Source of the DNA: Flavobacteriia bacterium
GTDB taxonomy: Bacteria; Bacteroidota; Bacteroidia; Flavobacteriales_D; Crocinitomicaceae
Length of the DNA: 64,000 nucleotides
Assembly (NCBI GenBank): GCA_016178305.1
Contig: JACOTM010000070.1
Location: forward strand, 1 to 64,000
Reading direction: 5' to 3'
Shown: positions 50,308 to 60,377 of the stretch, one piece after another
Position numbering within the stretch: position 1 is the stretch's first letter
Layout: each line of letters opens with the position of its first letter
The notes under the pieces: generated by a model
What the model was told of the DNA's origin: nothing
Seen by the model: the letters and a program-made list of their open reading frames with translations, nothing else
The model's database searches: none
Position numbers and translations under genes: made by a program

Positions 50308-51057
50308 TTGGCTATTAAAACAATATTGGTGTCGCAACCAAAACCAGAAGGAGATAAATCGCCATATTATGATTTGGCAGATAAATATAAATTAAAAATT
50401 GATTTTCGTCCTTTTATTAAGGTGGAAGGAATTGGAGCACAGGAATTTAGAACTCAACGAGTGAATGTTCCTGAGCATACTGCTATTATCATGACTTCAA
50501 AAGCAGCAATCGACCATTTTTTTAGAATTTGTGATGAAATCAGATTCGAAGTGCCAGATACTATGAAATATTTTTGTATTTCAGAGGCGGTGGCTTATTA
50601 CCTTCAAAAGTACGTGAGCTTTAGAAAAAGAAAAATATTTTTTGGAAAACAGACGATTGAAGAATTAGTAGAATTAATGAAAAAGCATAAGAGTGAAAAA
50701 TTCTTATTGCCATGCACGGATATTTTACGCGATAAAATTCCAGAAACATTAGAACAACACAATATCAATTTCACAAAAGCAACTTTGTATAGAACAGTTG
50801 CTGCAGATTTGTCCGATTTAGAAGATGTTTATTACGATATGTTGGTGTTTTTTAGTCCTGGAGGAATTGAATCATTATTTAAAAACTTTCCAGATTTTAA
50901 ACAAAATATGACAACAATTGCTGCTTTTGGTCCAACAACAGCAAATGCAGTGATTAAAAATAATTTGAGATTGGATGTGCACGCTCCTCAACCAAATGCT
51001 CCGTCAATGACTGCTGCTATTGAAATGTTTGTGAAAGACCAATTAAAAAAGAAATAA
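50308..51057 (+). CDS. hemD: Uroporphyrinogen-III synthase family protein
   Basis: IKTILVSQPKPEGDKSPYYDLADKY...AIIMTSKAAIDHFF...LVFFSPGGIESLFKNFPDF...IAAFGPTTANAVIKNNLRLDVHAPQPNAPSM. Confidence 0.88.
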   Translation: MAIKTILVSQPKPEGDKSPYYDLADKYKLKIDFRPFIKVEGIGAQEFRTQRVNVPEHTAIIMTSKAAIDHFFRICDEIRFEVPDTMKYFCISEAVAYYLQKYVSFRKRKIFFGKQTIEELVELMKKHKSEKFLLPCTDILRDKIPETLEQHNINFTKATLYRTVAADLSDLEDVYYDMLVFFSPGGIESLFKNFPDFKQNMTTIAAFGPTTANAVIKNNLRLDVHAPQPNAPSMTAAIEMFVKDQLKKK

Positions 51058-51077
51058 ATTAGTTTGACTATAAGAAA

Positions 51078-51111
51078 AGAGGGTACTTGAAAAGTCAAGA
51101 CCCTCTTTTTG
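51078..51111 (+). terminator. Rho-independent terminator
   Basis: AGAGGGTACTTGA-AAAG-TCAAGACCCTCTTTTT (one bulge). Confidence 0.85.
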
Positions 51112-51261
51112 TTTTATTAGCAGAACGATTATAACCACATTGAACGAACATAGGAGTTTCTAAAAATTATCCACCTTCCAACGTTCATAATTAAAGTACT
51201 TCCTCTCTCTACTATTTAATTTTCATCGCCATATTTGTTGTCATATATAATTTTAGAAGAA

Positions 51262-52224
51262 ATGAAATGGATTTATTTATTTATTACGCTTTTATCTGTT
51301 GCTATCTCTTGTGTTCCAGCTAAAAAATACAATGATTTAGTAGCACGCGAAAAACAATGTAGTGATGAATTGGAAAAATATAAATCAAGTTCTTTAGATT
51401 TTGAAGGTAAATTCAAAGATATTGAAGCGAAACATGCTGTATTATCGAAAGAAGTTGCCAATTTAAAAGCAGATACAAACGATTTAGGAAATAAATACAG
51501 AATTTTACAAACGCAATATGATAAAATTGTAGATCAAAATGAAGTCTTAGAAACGAAATATGATAAATTAAGACTTTCAGGCGCAAAAGAAACGTCGCTT
51601 TTACAATCAGACATTGAAGCCAAAAATTTAGAATTACAGCGTAAAGAAGACGCTTTGGATAATTTAGAAAAAGAATTAAATGGAAAATTAAAACTTTTAG
51701 CTGATCGTGAACAACGTGTAAACGAATTGGAAGAAATGATTAAGCGTAAAGATGATGCTGTGATGGCTCTGAAAACAAAAGTAGCCAATGCCCTTAAAGG
51801 TTTTGAAAATAAAGGATTAACAGTTGTACATAAAAATGGAAAAATCTATGTGAGTTTAGAAGCTAAATTGTTATTTAAAACGGGAAGTACAGCAGTTGAA
51901 GAAGAAGGAAAAAAAGCATTAATTGAATTAGCCAAAGTTTTGGAGCATGAAAAAGATATTGAAATTATTGTTGAAGGACACACCGATACTGATAAATTAG
52001 CAAGTCCAGCAAGTCCAAAAAATAATTGGGAATTATCTGTTTTACGCTCAACTTCTGTGGTAGATATTATGATTGCCAATTCCAAAATGAATCCAGCTCA
52101 ACTAATGGCCGCTGGCCGCTCTGAGTTTCATCCTGTGGACTCACAAGATAAGGCGAAAAATAGAAGAATTGAAATTATTATTTCTCCAAATTTGAACGAA
52201 TTATTTGAGATTATTAATAAATAA
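51262..52224 (+). CDS. OmpA-family lipoprotein with coiled coil
   Basis: Lipobox-like MKWIYLFITLLSVAISCVPAKKYNDL; EIIVEGHTDTDKL...NWELSVLRSTSVVDIMI...NRRIEIIISP. Confidence 0.88.
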   Translation: MKWIYLFITLLSVAISCVPAKKYNDLVAREKQCSDELEKYKSSSLDFEGKFKDIEAKHAVLSKEVANLKADTNDLGNKYRILQTQYDKIVDQNEVLETKYDKLRLSGAKETSLLQSDIEAKNLELQRKEDALDNLEKELNGKLKLLADREQRVNELEEMIKRKDDAVMALKTKVANALKGFENKGLTVVHKNGKIYVSLEAKLLFKTGSTAVEEEGKKALIELAKVLEHEKDIEIIVEGHTDTDKLASPASPKNNWELSVLRSTSVVDIMIANSKMNPAQLMAAGRSEFHPVDSQDKAKNRRIEIIISPNLNELFEIINK

Positions 52225-52281
52225 AAACCATCGAACTCAGATTTATAGGCTTTTAAATATTTTAAACTTTAATTTAAGGAG

Positions 52282-54096
52282 ATGGCTTTATCTGAAGAGG
52301 ATATTCGATTAAAATTACAATTGCTTCCTCAAAAACCAGGAATTTATCAATACTTTGGTGCCGAAGGAATTATTATTTACGTTGGAAAAGCAAAGAATCT
52401 TAAAAATAGAGTAACTTCTTATTTCAATAAAAATTTAGAAAATGGGAAAACACGTATTCTTGTCAAAAGGATATGTGATATTCAATACATTGTTGTTGAT
52501 ACCGAATATGATGCTTTATTGCTGGAAAATAGTTTAATAAAAAAATACCAACCTAAATATAATATTCAACTAAAAGACGATAAAACTTATCCGTGGATTT
52601 GCATTAAAAAAGAACCTTTTCCTCGGGTGTTTTCTACAAGAAGATTGGTAAGAGATGGTTCAAAATATTTTGGGCCTTATCCGAGTGTTAAGGTGCTAAA
52701 TACTTTATTGTCTTTGTTGAAAGAATTGTATCCTTTACGAAATTGTGCACTTGATTTAGCCAAACAAAAAATTCAAGAAAAACGTTATAAAGTTTGTTTG
52801 GAGTACCACATTGGAAATTGTAAAGGTCCTTGTGTTGGCAACCAAACTGAAGATCAATATCAGGTTTACATCAACCAAATTGAAAATATTGTTAAAGGAA
52901 ATCTCAATAGTGTTATTGGAATTTTGAAAACGTTGATGCTGGATTATGCGAATAATTTTCAATATGAAATGGCACATGAAATCAAACAAAAAATCGAAGT
53001 TGTCGAACAATATAAAGCAAAATCTACAATTGTCTCACCTACTATTCATGAGGTAGATGTTATTACTTTAGTAGATGATGATAAAACAGCTTTTGTCAAT
53101 TACTTGGTTATTTGCAATGGATCTATTATTCATGGATATACCGCAGAAGTTAAGAAGAAATTGGATGAAACTCCGAGTGAAATTATTGGTTTTGTTTTAC
53201 CTGAATTAAGAGAAAGATTTGCCAGTATTTCAAAAGAAGTCTTATTAGAACAGGAAATTGAGTTAAAAATTGATGGAATACACTTTTTTGTTCCGCAAAA
53301 AGGAGATAAAAAACAATTGGTTGATTTATCTGTCCGTAATGCTAAATTTTATAAATTAGAAAAGCTTAAAAAAGAAAAAATTGTTCACCCAGAAAGACAT
53401 ACTGAGCGTATTTTAGAGCAAATTAAAAAGGACTTTCGTTTAAAAGATTTACCAATTCACATTGAATGTTTTGATAATTCTAATATTCAAGGAACAAATC
53501 CAGTTTCAGCTTGTGTTGTTTTTAAAAATGGAAAGCCAAGCAAGCAAGATTATCGTCATTTTAATGTAAAAACAGTTGAAGGCCCAAATGATTTTGCAAC
53601 GATGGAAGAAGCTGTTTATAGAAGGTATAAGCGAATGCTAGATGAAAAACAAACCTTGCCTCAATTGATTGTAATTGATGGAGGAAAAGGGCAATTAAGT
53701 TCAGCTTTAACCGCTTTAGAAAAATTAGAATTAAGAGGAAAAATCGCTATTGTAGGTATTGCCAAACGTTTGGAAGAAATTTTTTTTCCAGGAGATAGTT
53801 TGCCGATATATTTAGACAAACGCAGTGAAAGTTTAAAAGTAATTCAGTTTTTAAGAAACGAAGCGCATCGATTTGGAATCACCCATCACCGCAATCGTAG
53901 AAGCAAAACGGCAATTGTATCAGAAATCACTCAAATAGAAGGTATTGGACCCAAAACACAAGAAATTTTAATGAAAGCTTTTAAAACTATTTCAAAAATT
54001 AAAACTTTGGAATTGCATTCGTTGGAAACAGAAATTGGAAAAGCGAAAGCAAAAATTGTTTGGAATTATTTCCATAATGGGGATGAAATCAGTTAA
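52282..54096 (+). CDS. uvrC: Excinuclease ABC subunit C
   Basis: PQKPGIYQYFGAEGIIIYVGKAKNLKNRVTSYF; HIECFDNSNIQGTNPVSACVVFKNGKPSKQDYRHFNVK; IEGIGPKTQEILM. Confidence 0.97.
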   Translation: MALSEEDIRLKLQLLPQKPGIYQYFGAEGIIIYVGKAKNLKNRVTSYFNKNLENGKTRILVKRICDIQYIVVDTEYDALLLENSLIKKYQPKYNIQLKDDKTYPWICIKKEPFPRVFSTRRLVRDGSKYFGPYPSVKVLNTLLSLLKELYPLRNCALDLAKQKIQEKRYKVCLEYHIGNCKGPCVGNQTEDQYQVYINQIENIVKGNLNSVIGILKTLMLDYANNFQYEMAHEIKQKIEVVEQYKAKSTIVSPTIHEVDVITLVDDDKTAFVNYLVICNGSIIHGYTAEVKKKLDETPSEIIGFVLPELRERFASISKEVLLEQEIELKIDGIHFFVPQKGDKKQLVDLSVRNAKFYKLEKLKKEKIVHPERHTERILEQIKKDFRLKDLPIHIECFDNSNIQGTNPVSACVVFKNGKPSKQDYRHFNVKTVEGPNDFATMEEAVYRRYKRMLDEKQTLPQLIVIDGGKGQLSSALTALEKLELRGKIAIVGIAKRLEEIFFPGDSLPIYLDKRSESLKVIQFLRNEAHRFGITHHRNRRSKTAIVSEITQIEGIGPKTQEILMKAFKTISKIKTLELHSLETEIGKAKAKIVWNYFHNGDEIS

Positions 54097-55670
54097 TCTC
54101 TTGTCTTTTTGAATTGAGAAGGGGTTAATCCAGTTGTTTTTTTGAATGTTGCATTGAATGAAGAGATTGATGAGTAACCAACCATTTTGGCAATTCCGTC
54201 AATACTGTAATGATCATATTCTTGGGAAGCCAGTAATTTTAATGAAGCATTAATCCGAATTGCATTGATCCAAGTACTATAATTTTCTTTGTAATGTTGA
54301 TTAATTGCTTCAGATAGATATGTCCGGTTTGTACCTAATTTTTTGGCTAATTTTTCAAGTGTTAAATTTGATTTTTCATACCATTTTTTATCATAAATGA
54401 GTTTTTCAAGTTCAAAAATTAATTGTAAACTTACATCTTTGATTTCTGTTTCATGCAGTTCAGGTTTGACTCTCTGGATGTCTGCTTTTGCGAATCTTAA
54501 ATTCTGTTGAACCAATACTTTATTTTTGGTTCGAATTTGAAGTAAAAGCAGTGTAATTCCAATGAACGCAAGTGTTATAATCGATAATGAAACGATTAAT
54601 ATATGTTTTTCTCTTTGTTGAATGGCAACAATTTTTTGAATACGAATTTTTTCTTTTTTGGCTTCTTTAATTTTATATTCTAAATCATAAACAGCAATAC
54701 CTTCCCTAATTTTTTCTACTGCAACAAGTTTGGATAAACTATCTGCTTCATAGAGTAAATGGTAAGCTGTTTGATAATCATTTTTCATTACTGCACGGTA
54801 ACTTTGAGAATAATCAATTTCTTTTCGAATATCCAACATGTTGTAATGGATACTAATATCTTTTGCTTTTTGCAGATAAAAATTCGATTTTTCAAGATTT
54901 CCATTTTCAAAATGAATGGAAGCTAAGATGATTAAAACACGATATTCATCCATAAAATTATAGACTTTAACTTGCTTTACTTTTTCCAAAGCTTCGTTGC
55001 AAAACATCAAAGCTTGTTTGGTGTCGCTATTCAATAATGCGGAATAAGCTAAATTTGTTCGTAATACAATTTCCCCTTCTTCAACACCTTCTTTTTCTAA
55101 TTTTAATGCTAATTTATAATAAGTTAAAGCTTTATTTTTATGAATTGAAGCAAGATAAAAACCTTGATTGATAAATGCTTTTTTTAAATCTCCTTTTGAA
55201 GTTGTTTGCCGCAATAATTCAATCGATTTTAGGTTGTTTTTGATGGCTAAATCGAGCTTTTTGACATTGTAAAGTAAGCGGGCATAAACAGTGTAGTAAA
55301 TTCCTTGAATGTATTTATCTTGTTTTTTAATTTGTTCATTCAGTTGTTGCAGCATTATGAATGACTTTTCTGTATTTGCCCTTCGAATAATTGTGGCTAT
55401 ATAGGCCAACTCATTTAATAGATGCAAGCGATTTGATTTTAATTTTCGCTGAATAATTTCATAATTTTTATCTATTTGATTTCTATCAGGAATTGGAGCG
55501 TAATAATTTACAAAAACACTTATTTCTTTCGGTGGATCTTGTTTAATTTGTGTACAAAAACGAATTGGATTGGAATTCCCAAATAAGTTATTATGGACCA
55601 TTATAAGAATGATAACAATGTAGAATCTTACTGTTTTTTGTAAAGAAATAATCATAAAGTGTACTTTCAT
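54093..55670 (-). CDS. TPR-containing membrane-anchored AraC-family transcriptional regulator
   Basis: TPR region; TM IVSLSIITLAFIGITLLLLQI; C-terminal HTH YDHYSIDGIAKMVGYSSISSFNATFKKTTGLTPSQFKK. Confidence 0.88.
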   Translation of the reverse strand: MKVHFMIISLQKTVRFYIVIILIMVHNNLFGNSNPIRFCTQIKQDPPKEISVFVNYYAPIPDRNQIDKNYEIIQRKLKSNRLHLLNELAYIATIIRRANTEKSFIMLQQLNEQIKKQDKYIQGIYYTVYARLLYNVKKLDLAIKNNLKSIELLRQTTSKGDLKKAFINQGFYLASIHKNKALTYYKLALKLEKEGVEEGEIVLRTNLAYSALLNSDTKQALMFCNEALEKVKQVKVYNFMDEYRVLIILASIHFENGNLEKSNFYLQKAKDISIHYNMLDIRKEIDYSQSYRAVMKNDYQTAYHLLYEADSLSKLVAVEKIREGIAVYDLEYKIKEAKKEKIRIQKIVAIQQREKHILIVSLSIITLAFIGITLLLLQIRTKNKVLVQQNLRFAKADIQRVKPELHETEIKDVSLQLIFELEKLIYDKKWYEKSNLTLEKLAKKLGTNRTYLSEAINQHYKENYSTWINAIRINASLKLLASQEYDHYSIDGIAKMVGYSSISSFNATFKKTTGLTPSQFKKTRD

Positions 55671-55743
55671 TCAAAGAAATCGCTTTTATTGGTGAAATGT
55701 ACAAAAAGCTTTTCAATTAATTTCAAAAAGCCTTCGTTGTGTT

Positions 55744-55823
55744 TTCTTAATTTAGCTCCTTCTGACAGACTCAAGTCATCGCGCTAAATCTATGAAAATA
55801 CACCTCGTTCTTTTCAAATTTAA
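55744..55823. repeat. Dispersed intergenic repeat, copy 2 (related to 16854-16932)
   Basis: AGACTCAAGTCATC-n-CGCTAAA-n-CTA core. Confidence 0.6.
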
Positions 55824-56122
55824 TAATATTTGTTCATCAATTAATGTTAGATAAATTCTAAGAAAGTAGATAATTTTATTTTGAAAGCGTAGCATAAAAT
55901 ATTCTCCTTGGAATGTAAAAAAGTTCATATTTTCTCCAATTGCTTTTGTGATTCATTTATTTGTGTTAAAAAACTGTATTAGAACTTAATAACTTAACTT
56001 TTTTGTCTTCTTAATTGTTCAATTTGGCAATATAATAATTGAAATTTCGAAATAAAGAATCCAATTTTGCTTTCAAATTCATTTAAAAATTCTCGTATAA
56101 ATATTTTTTAATAAGTAAGCCA

Positions 56123-58057
56123 ATGAAAAATAAAATATTAATTGTCTGCATTTTAACTTTATCCTTTTTCAAAACGGATGCTCAAATACCTTGTAAGGAA
56201 ATTGTTGGTTATTATCCAAATTGGCAATGGTATGATCGAAGTAAATTAGTTAATCCTTTAACAATTAATTATTCCAAATATTCGATTCTAAATTATTGTT
56301 TTTTTAGTCCTCAATTGGATGGCTCAATTCTATCAACAGATTCTTGGGCGGATGAAAATTTATTATTAGGTCAGCCTAATTGGACAACAGGAGGTTACTT
56401 TCCCAATACTTCAATTGTTGATTTAGCACACAATCACAATACGAAAATTATTCCTTCAATTGGTGGTTGGACATTATCTGGAAACTTTCCAATAATTGCA
56501 GCTGATCCTGTAAAAAGAGTTGCGTTTGCACAAGCTTGTGTCAATCTAATTCAAACGTATAATTTTGATGGAATCGATATTGATTGGGAGTATCCAGGTT
56601 ATGCCGATCATGGAGGAAGTGCACAAGATAAAAATAATTATACTTTATTGTTACAAGCGATTCGTACAGCAATTGATAATTATGGAATCGCACATAATAA
56701 AACGATGTTATTAACTGCTGCTGTTGGTGCTGCTGAAGATCGAATGGATGATGTGGATTGGACTGCTGTTTCAGGAATTTTAGACATCATTAATTTAATG
56801 ACTTATGATTTTTTTGGCTCATGGGATGTCACTTCAAATCACAACGCTCCTTTGTATGCCCCAACGCAAGGAGACCCCACATTTAATTGCGATTATGCAA
56901 TTAATAAACTGATTTCTGTTTACAATGTTTCTCCACAAAAAATAACACTTGGAGTTCCTTTTTATGGTCGCTCCTCTAAAACGACTGGAACTCCAAGTTT
57001 ATTTGGTTCAAATGCAGGAAGTGTTGACGGTGTAACGTTTATAGAAGATGAGGGTTCTCCTGAATATTACAACATTGTAAAAAATATGGGTTTATTCACA
57101 GAGCATTGGGATAATACGGCTAAAGTTCCATACTTAACTGGAAATGGTAGTTTAAACACCTTTGTTTCCTATGATAATGAACAATCAATTGGCTTAAAAG
57201 CAAAATATATCGTAGATCATAATTTACGAGGAGCAATCATTTGGGAAATTACGGGTGATTATCTGGAAACAGCTCCTAATTCTGGAGTTATTGCAAATAC
57301 ACCGCTAGTAGATACATTAAATCATGTTTTTTGTAATTATAATTCGGGAGTTGTTGTTCCCGGTACACCCTCGATTATCTGGAATAATCCTTCGAATATT
57401 ATTTATGGAACAGCTTTAAATAGTGTGCAATTAAACGCATTAGCTAATGTAACTGGTACATTTGTTTATACTCCTAATTCAGGAACGATTTTACCCGTTG
57501 GAAGCCATACTTTGAGTGTTTTATTTACACCTTTAGATAATGTAAATTACACAACTGTTTCGGCAACTGTGCAAATTGATGTCACTAAAGCAAGTCCTGT
57601 ACTTATTTGGAACAATCCAGCAAATATTTCATTTGGAACAGCATTAACAAGTACACAGTTAAATGCAATCTCTTCTGTTTCAGGATCATTTGTTTATTCA
57701 CCTGTAGCGGGTACAATTCTCCCAGTAGGTATTCACTCTTTAAATGTAAACTTTATGCCAAATGATAATTTAAATTACTTGAATTCAAATGCTTCAGTAG
57801 AAATAAATGTTGTGACAAATTCAGAGTTAGAGTTGATAGAAAATCATATCAATAATATTATTTTATATCCAAATCCAGCAAACAGTAGTTTGTTATTTAC
57901 AGAAGAATTAACGGCTGTTGAAGTTTTTTCAATCCACGGAAAAAAGATTTTTGAAACGATAGAGAAAGCAAACTCTATTTCTACCGCAGAATTATCAGAT
58001 GGAGTTTATTATTTAGTGTCCAAACAAGGATTTTTTAAATTTACAGTAAAACATTAA
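56123..58057 (+). CDS. GH18 chitinase with two Ig-like repeats and T9SS sorting domain
   Basis: GH18 catalytic motif FDGIDIDWEYPG; two repeats (P)xxxWNNPxNIxxGTALxSxQLNA...GTILPVG; C-terminal LYPNPANSSLLF. Confidence 0.92.
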   Translation: MKNKILIVCILTLSFFKTDAQIPCKEIVGYYPNWQWYDRSKLVNPLTINYSKYSILNYCFFSPQLDGSILSTDSWADENLLLGQPNWTTGGYFPNTSIVDLAHNHNTKIIPSIGGWTLSGNFPIIAADPVKRVAFAQACVNLIQTYNFDGIDIDWEYPGYADHGGSAQDKNNYTLLLQAIRTAIDNYGIAHNKTMLLTAAVGAAEDRMDDVDWTAVSGILDIINLMTYDFFGSWDVTSNHNAPLYAPTQGDPTFNCDYAINKLISVYNVSPQKITLGVPFYGRSSKTTGTPSLFGSNAGSVDGVTFIEDEGSPEYYNIVKNMGLFTEHWDNTAKVPYLTGNGSLNTFVSYDNEQSIGLKAKYIVDHNLRGAIIWEITGDYLETAPNSGVIANTPLVDTLNHVFCNYNSGVVVPGTPSIIWNNPSNIIYGTALNSVQLNALANVTGTFVYTPNSGTILPVGSHTLSVLFTPLDNVNYTTVSATVQIDVTKASPVLIWNNPANISFGTALTSTQLNAISSVSGSFVYSPVAGTILPVGIHSLNVNFMPNDNLNYLNSNASVEINVVTNSELELIENHINNIILYPNPANSSLLFTEELTAVEVFSIHGKKIFETIEKANSISTAELSDGVYYLVSKQGFFKFTVKH

Positions 58058-58593
58058 AAATCTAAGAAATTTCTAACTTGAGTGTAAAATTTTAATCGCA
58101 CGGAGTTAAAAGTATAAATTTTTTGATTTTTCAAAAGCGCAGAATTTACTTTTCGGATCTCCACTTCTTAGCAATAGAGTTGGTGCGTTTAAAATTTTAA
58201 CATTATTTTAAAAAGATGATTTTTAATAAACGCGTTTAGTGAAAAACATATTTAGTTGTAATGAATAACTTTAGTTTTAACTTTTATAGATAAATACCGA
58301 AAATAGGTGGATAAAAGAATAAATTTGAAAGATAAAAAAATATACGTAATTCTACGTAAGCTAAAAGTGTTCAAAATTTGTAAAAAATTGTTAATTAAAT
58401 ATTTAGGAATTAATATTAATTTTTATAACTTCATAAAATAATACTAAAAATAGAACGTTTTAATTCAAACTCATTCTTATAAAAAGAATAAAACTACAAC
58501 TCAACTAAAACAAATTTTTGCTGAAAAAAAATTGACGTTTTAGACCTGTTTTCAAGTTTAAAACGATTATAAACAAACTAAAACTGTGGAATT

Positions 58594-58707
58594 ATGGCAA
58601 TTTTATTAGCAACAACAATCGCATTTATTACTATAACTGCTTGGATGTACGTTCGTGGAAAAGAAATTGATCGCGAAATTTACAACGAACAAGACAGTAA
58701 TTATTAA
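58594..58707 (+). CDS. 37-aa single-TM small membrane protein
   Basis: MAILLATTIAFITITAWMYVRGKEIDREIYNEQDSNY; below the ORF-track length cutoff. Confidence 0.5.
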   Translation: MAILLATTIAFITITAWMYVRGKEIDREIYNEQDSNY

Positions 58708-59837
58708 AGAAATAATTCGGAGGCGATATAATCGGCTCTCAATTTCCCTTCTTTTGTAAGTGTAATTTGTTCCTTTTTTTGAACAATCCACGCTGTATTG
58801 ATAAATTCATTGAGCTTTTCTGAAAAGCTTTTTGGAGCTTGGATGATTTTAAATAGTTTTGATAAATCAACGCCTATTTTCATCCTTAATCCCGTCAATA
58901 AATATTCATTGAATTTGTCTTTAGCACTTAATGTTTCTGTTTCAAACCAAACAGACTGATTTTGTATGGCTTTTATATAGTTGATATTGTTCGCAATATT
59001 CCAGCTTCGTGTATTGCCATTGTATGAATGAGCAGAAGGTCCAACACCCAAATAATAAGTTCCTTTCCAATAACTTGAATTGTGTTTTGATTCAAGGTTT
59101 ATTTTTGAAAAATTTGAAATTTCATATTGAAAAATTTGAGCCTTTTCTAATTTTTCAATTAATAATTCAAATTGTTCACTTTGTTGTTCTTCATTAGCAA
59201 CACTTATTTTTGATTGATCCACCCATTTTTTTAAAGCAGTTTTTCCTTCAACGGTTAAACAATAAGCTGAAATGTGTTGAACATTTAAATCAATCGCTGT
59301 TTGAACAGTTTGTTCCCATTCTGCTAAACTTAAGTTAGGGAGACCATAAATTAGATCAATGCTAATATTATCATAGCCAATTTGTTGCGCTAATTGAATA
59401 CAATTGAATGATTCTTCAGCTGTATGTGCCCGATTCATCCATTTTAAATCTTCTTCCCGAAATGATTGTAATCCTATACTTAATCTATTAATTCCAACTG
59501 CTTTAAAATCTTTTAATTTTTCAATCGATAAATCATCCGGATTTGCTTCCAAAGTGATTTCAGGATTTGGAATTATTTCAAAATTTTCCTTGATGAGGTT
59601 TAAAATGGTAAGAATTTCTTTTTTATTCAATAGACTTGGGGTACCACCTCCAAAATAGATGGTTTCAATAGTAGGGTTTGAAGAATCTACATTTAAATAA
59701 GGTTTCCTTAAAATTATTTCCGAACAAATCGCCGCTATCATTTTTGTTCGATAGACGTGATATGTTGTGCTGAAATGAAAATCACAATAGGTACATTTTT
59801 TCTTGCAAAAAGGAATATGAATATAAATACCAGCCAT
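58704..59837 (-). CDS. hemW: Radical SAM coproporphyrinogen III oxidase-like / heme chaperone HemW
   Basis: MAGIYIHIPFCKKKCTYCDFHFSTT; IYFGGGTPSLL; RLSIGLQSFREEDLKWMNRAHTAEE. Confidence 0.93.
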   Translation of the reverse strand: MAGIYIHIPFCKKKCTYCDFHFSTTYHVYRTKMIAAICSEIILRKPYLNVDSSNPTIETIYFGGGTPSLLNKKEILTILNLIKENFEIIPNPEITLEANPDDLSIEKLKDFKAVGINRLSIGLQSFREEDLKWMNRAHTAEESFNCIQLAQQIGYDNISIDLIYGLPNLSLAEWEQTVQTAIDLNVQHISAYCLTVEGKTALKKWVDQSKISVANEEQQSEQFELLIEKLEKAQIFQYEISNFSKINLESKHNSSYWKGTYYLGVGPSAHSYNGNTRSWNIANNINYIKAIQNQSVWFETETLSAKDKFNEYLLTGLRMKIGVDLSKLFKIIQAPKSFSEKLNEFINTAWIVQKKEQITLTKEGKLRADYIASELFL

Positions 59838-60006
59838 TTGACAAAGGTAGGAGTTTCTTAGGATGTTATCCCCCTTTTGGAATTATTATTTTAACGCTAT
59901 GTAAAAGTACTGAAAAACAAAAAAAGGATAAAAAATATGTTAATTGATACCTAGAAATCTAAATATTTATTGTACATTAATACTATAAATATCAAAACAC
60001 TGTGCC

Positions 60007-60357
60007 ATGAATTTCAATGAAAATAAAAAGTCGTTAAGTGATGAACTTGATCAGTTTATGAATATTTTGAATGAATTGATTCCTCATTACGAAAAATTAA
60101 TTCAGAAAAAAGAACTTGATTCTGAAGAAATTAAAGAATTAGGAGATGTAGAATATTTTTTGCTTGAAGTTAATGCTAAAATAAATGAAATTAAAAGTAA
60201 ATTGGATCAACATTTATTTGGGCATTCTTTAGATTTATATTACAAATATAAAGAGAAAGCAAAGGAGGGAGATTTATATGCGATTCAAAAAGTAAACAGA
60301 ATGCGTGATTTATTTACGAATACTTTGAAAGGAGAAGCGTTGGTGAATTGGAATTAA
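60007..60357 (+). CDS. Hypothetical coiled-coil protein
   Basis: 116-aa charged helical ORF. Confidence 0.55.
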   Translation: MNFNENKKSLSDELDQFMNILNELIPHYEKLIQKKELDSEEIKELGDVEYFLLEVNAKINEIKSKLDQHLFGHSLDLYYKYKEKAKEGDLYAIQKVNRMRDLFTNTLKGEALVNWN

Positions 60358-60377
60358 TGAAATTTTGGATTTAAATG

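Noticed and set aside
58606-58791. Minus-strand 61-aa ORF at the hemW 3' end
   Set aside because: Out of frame with hemW, overlaps both hemW and the 37-aa ORF; no support.
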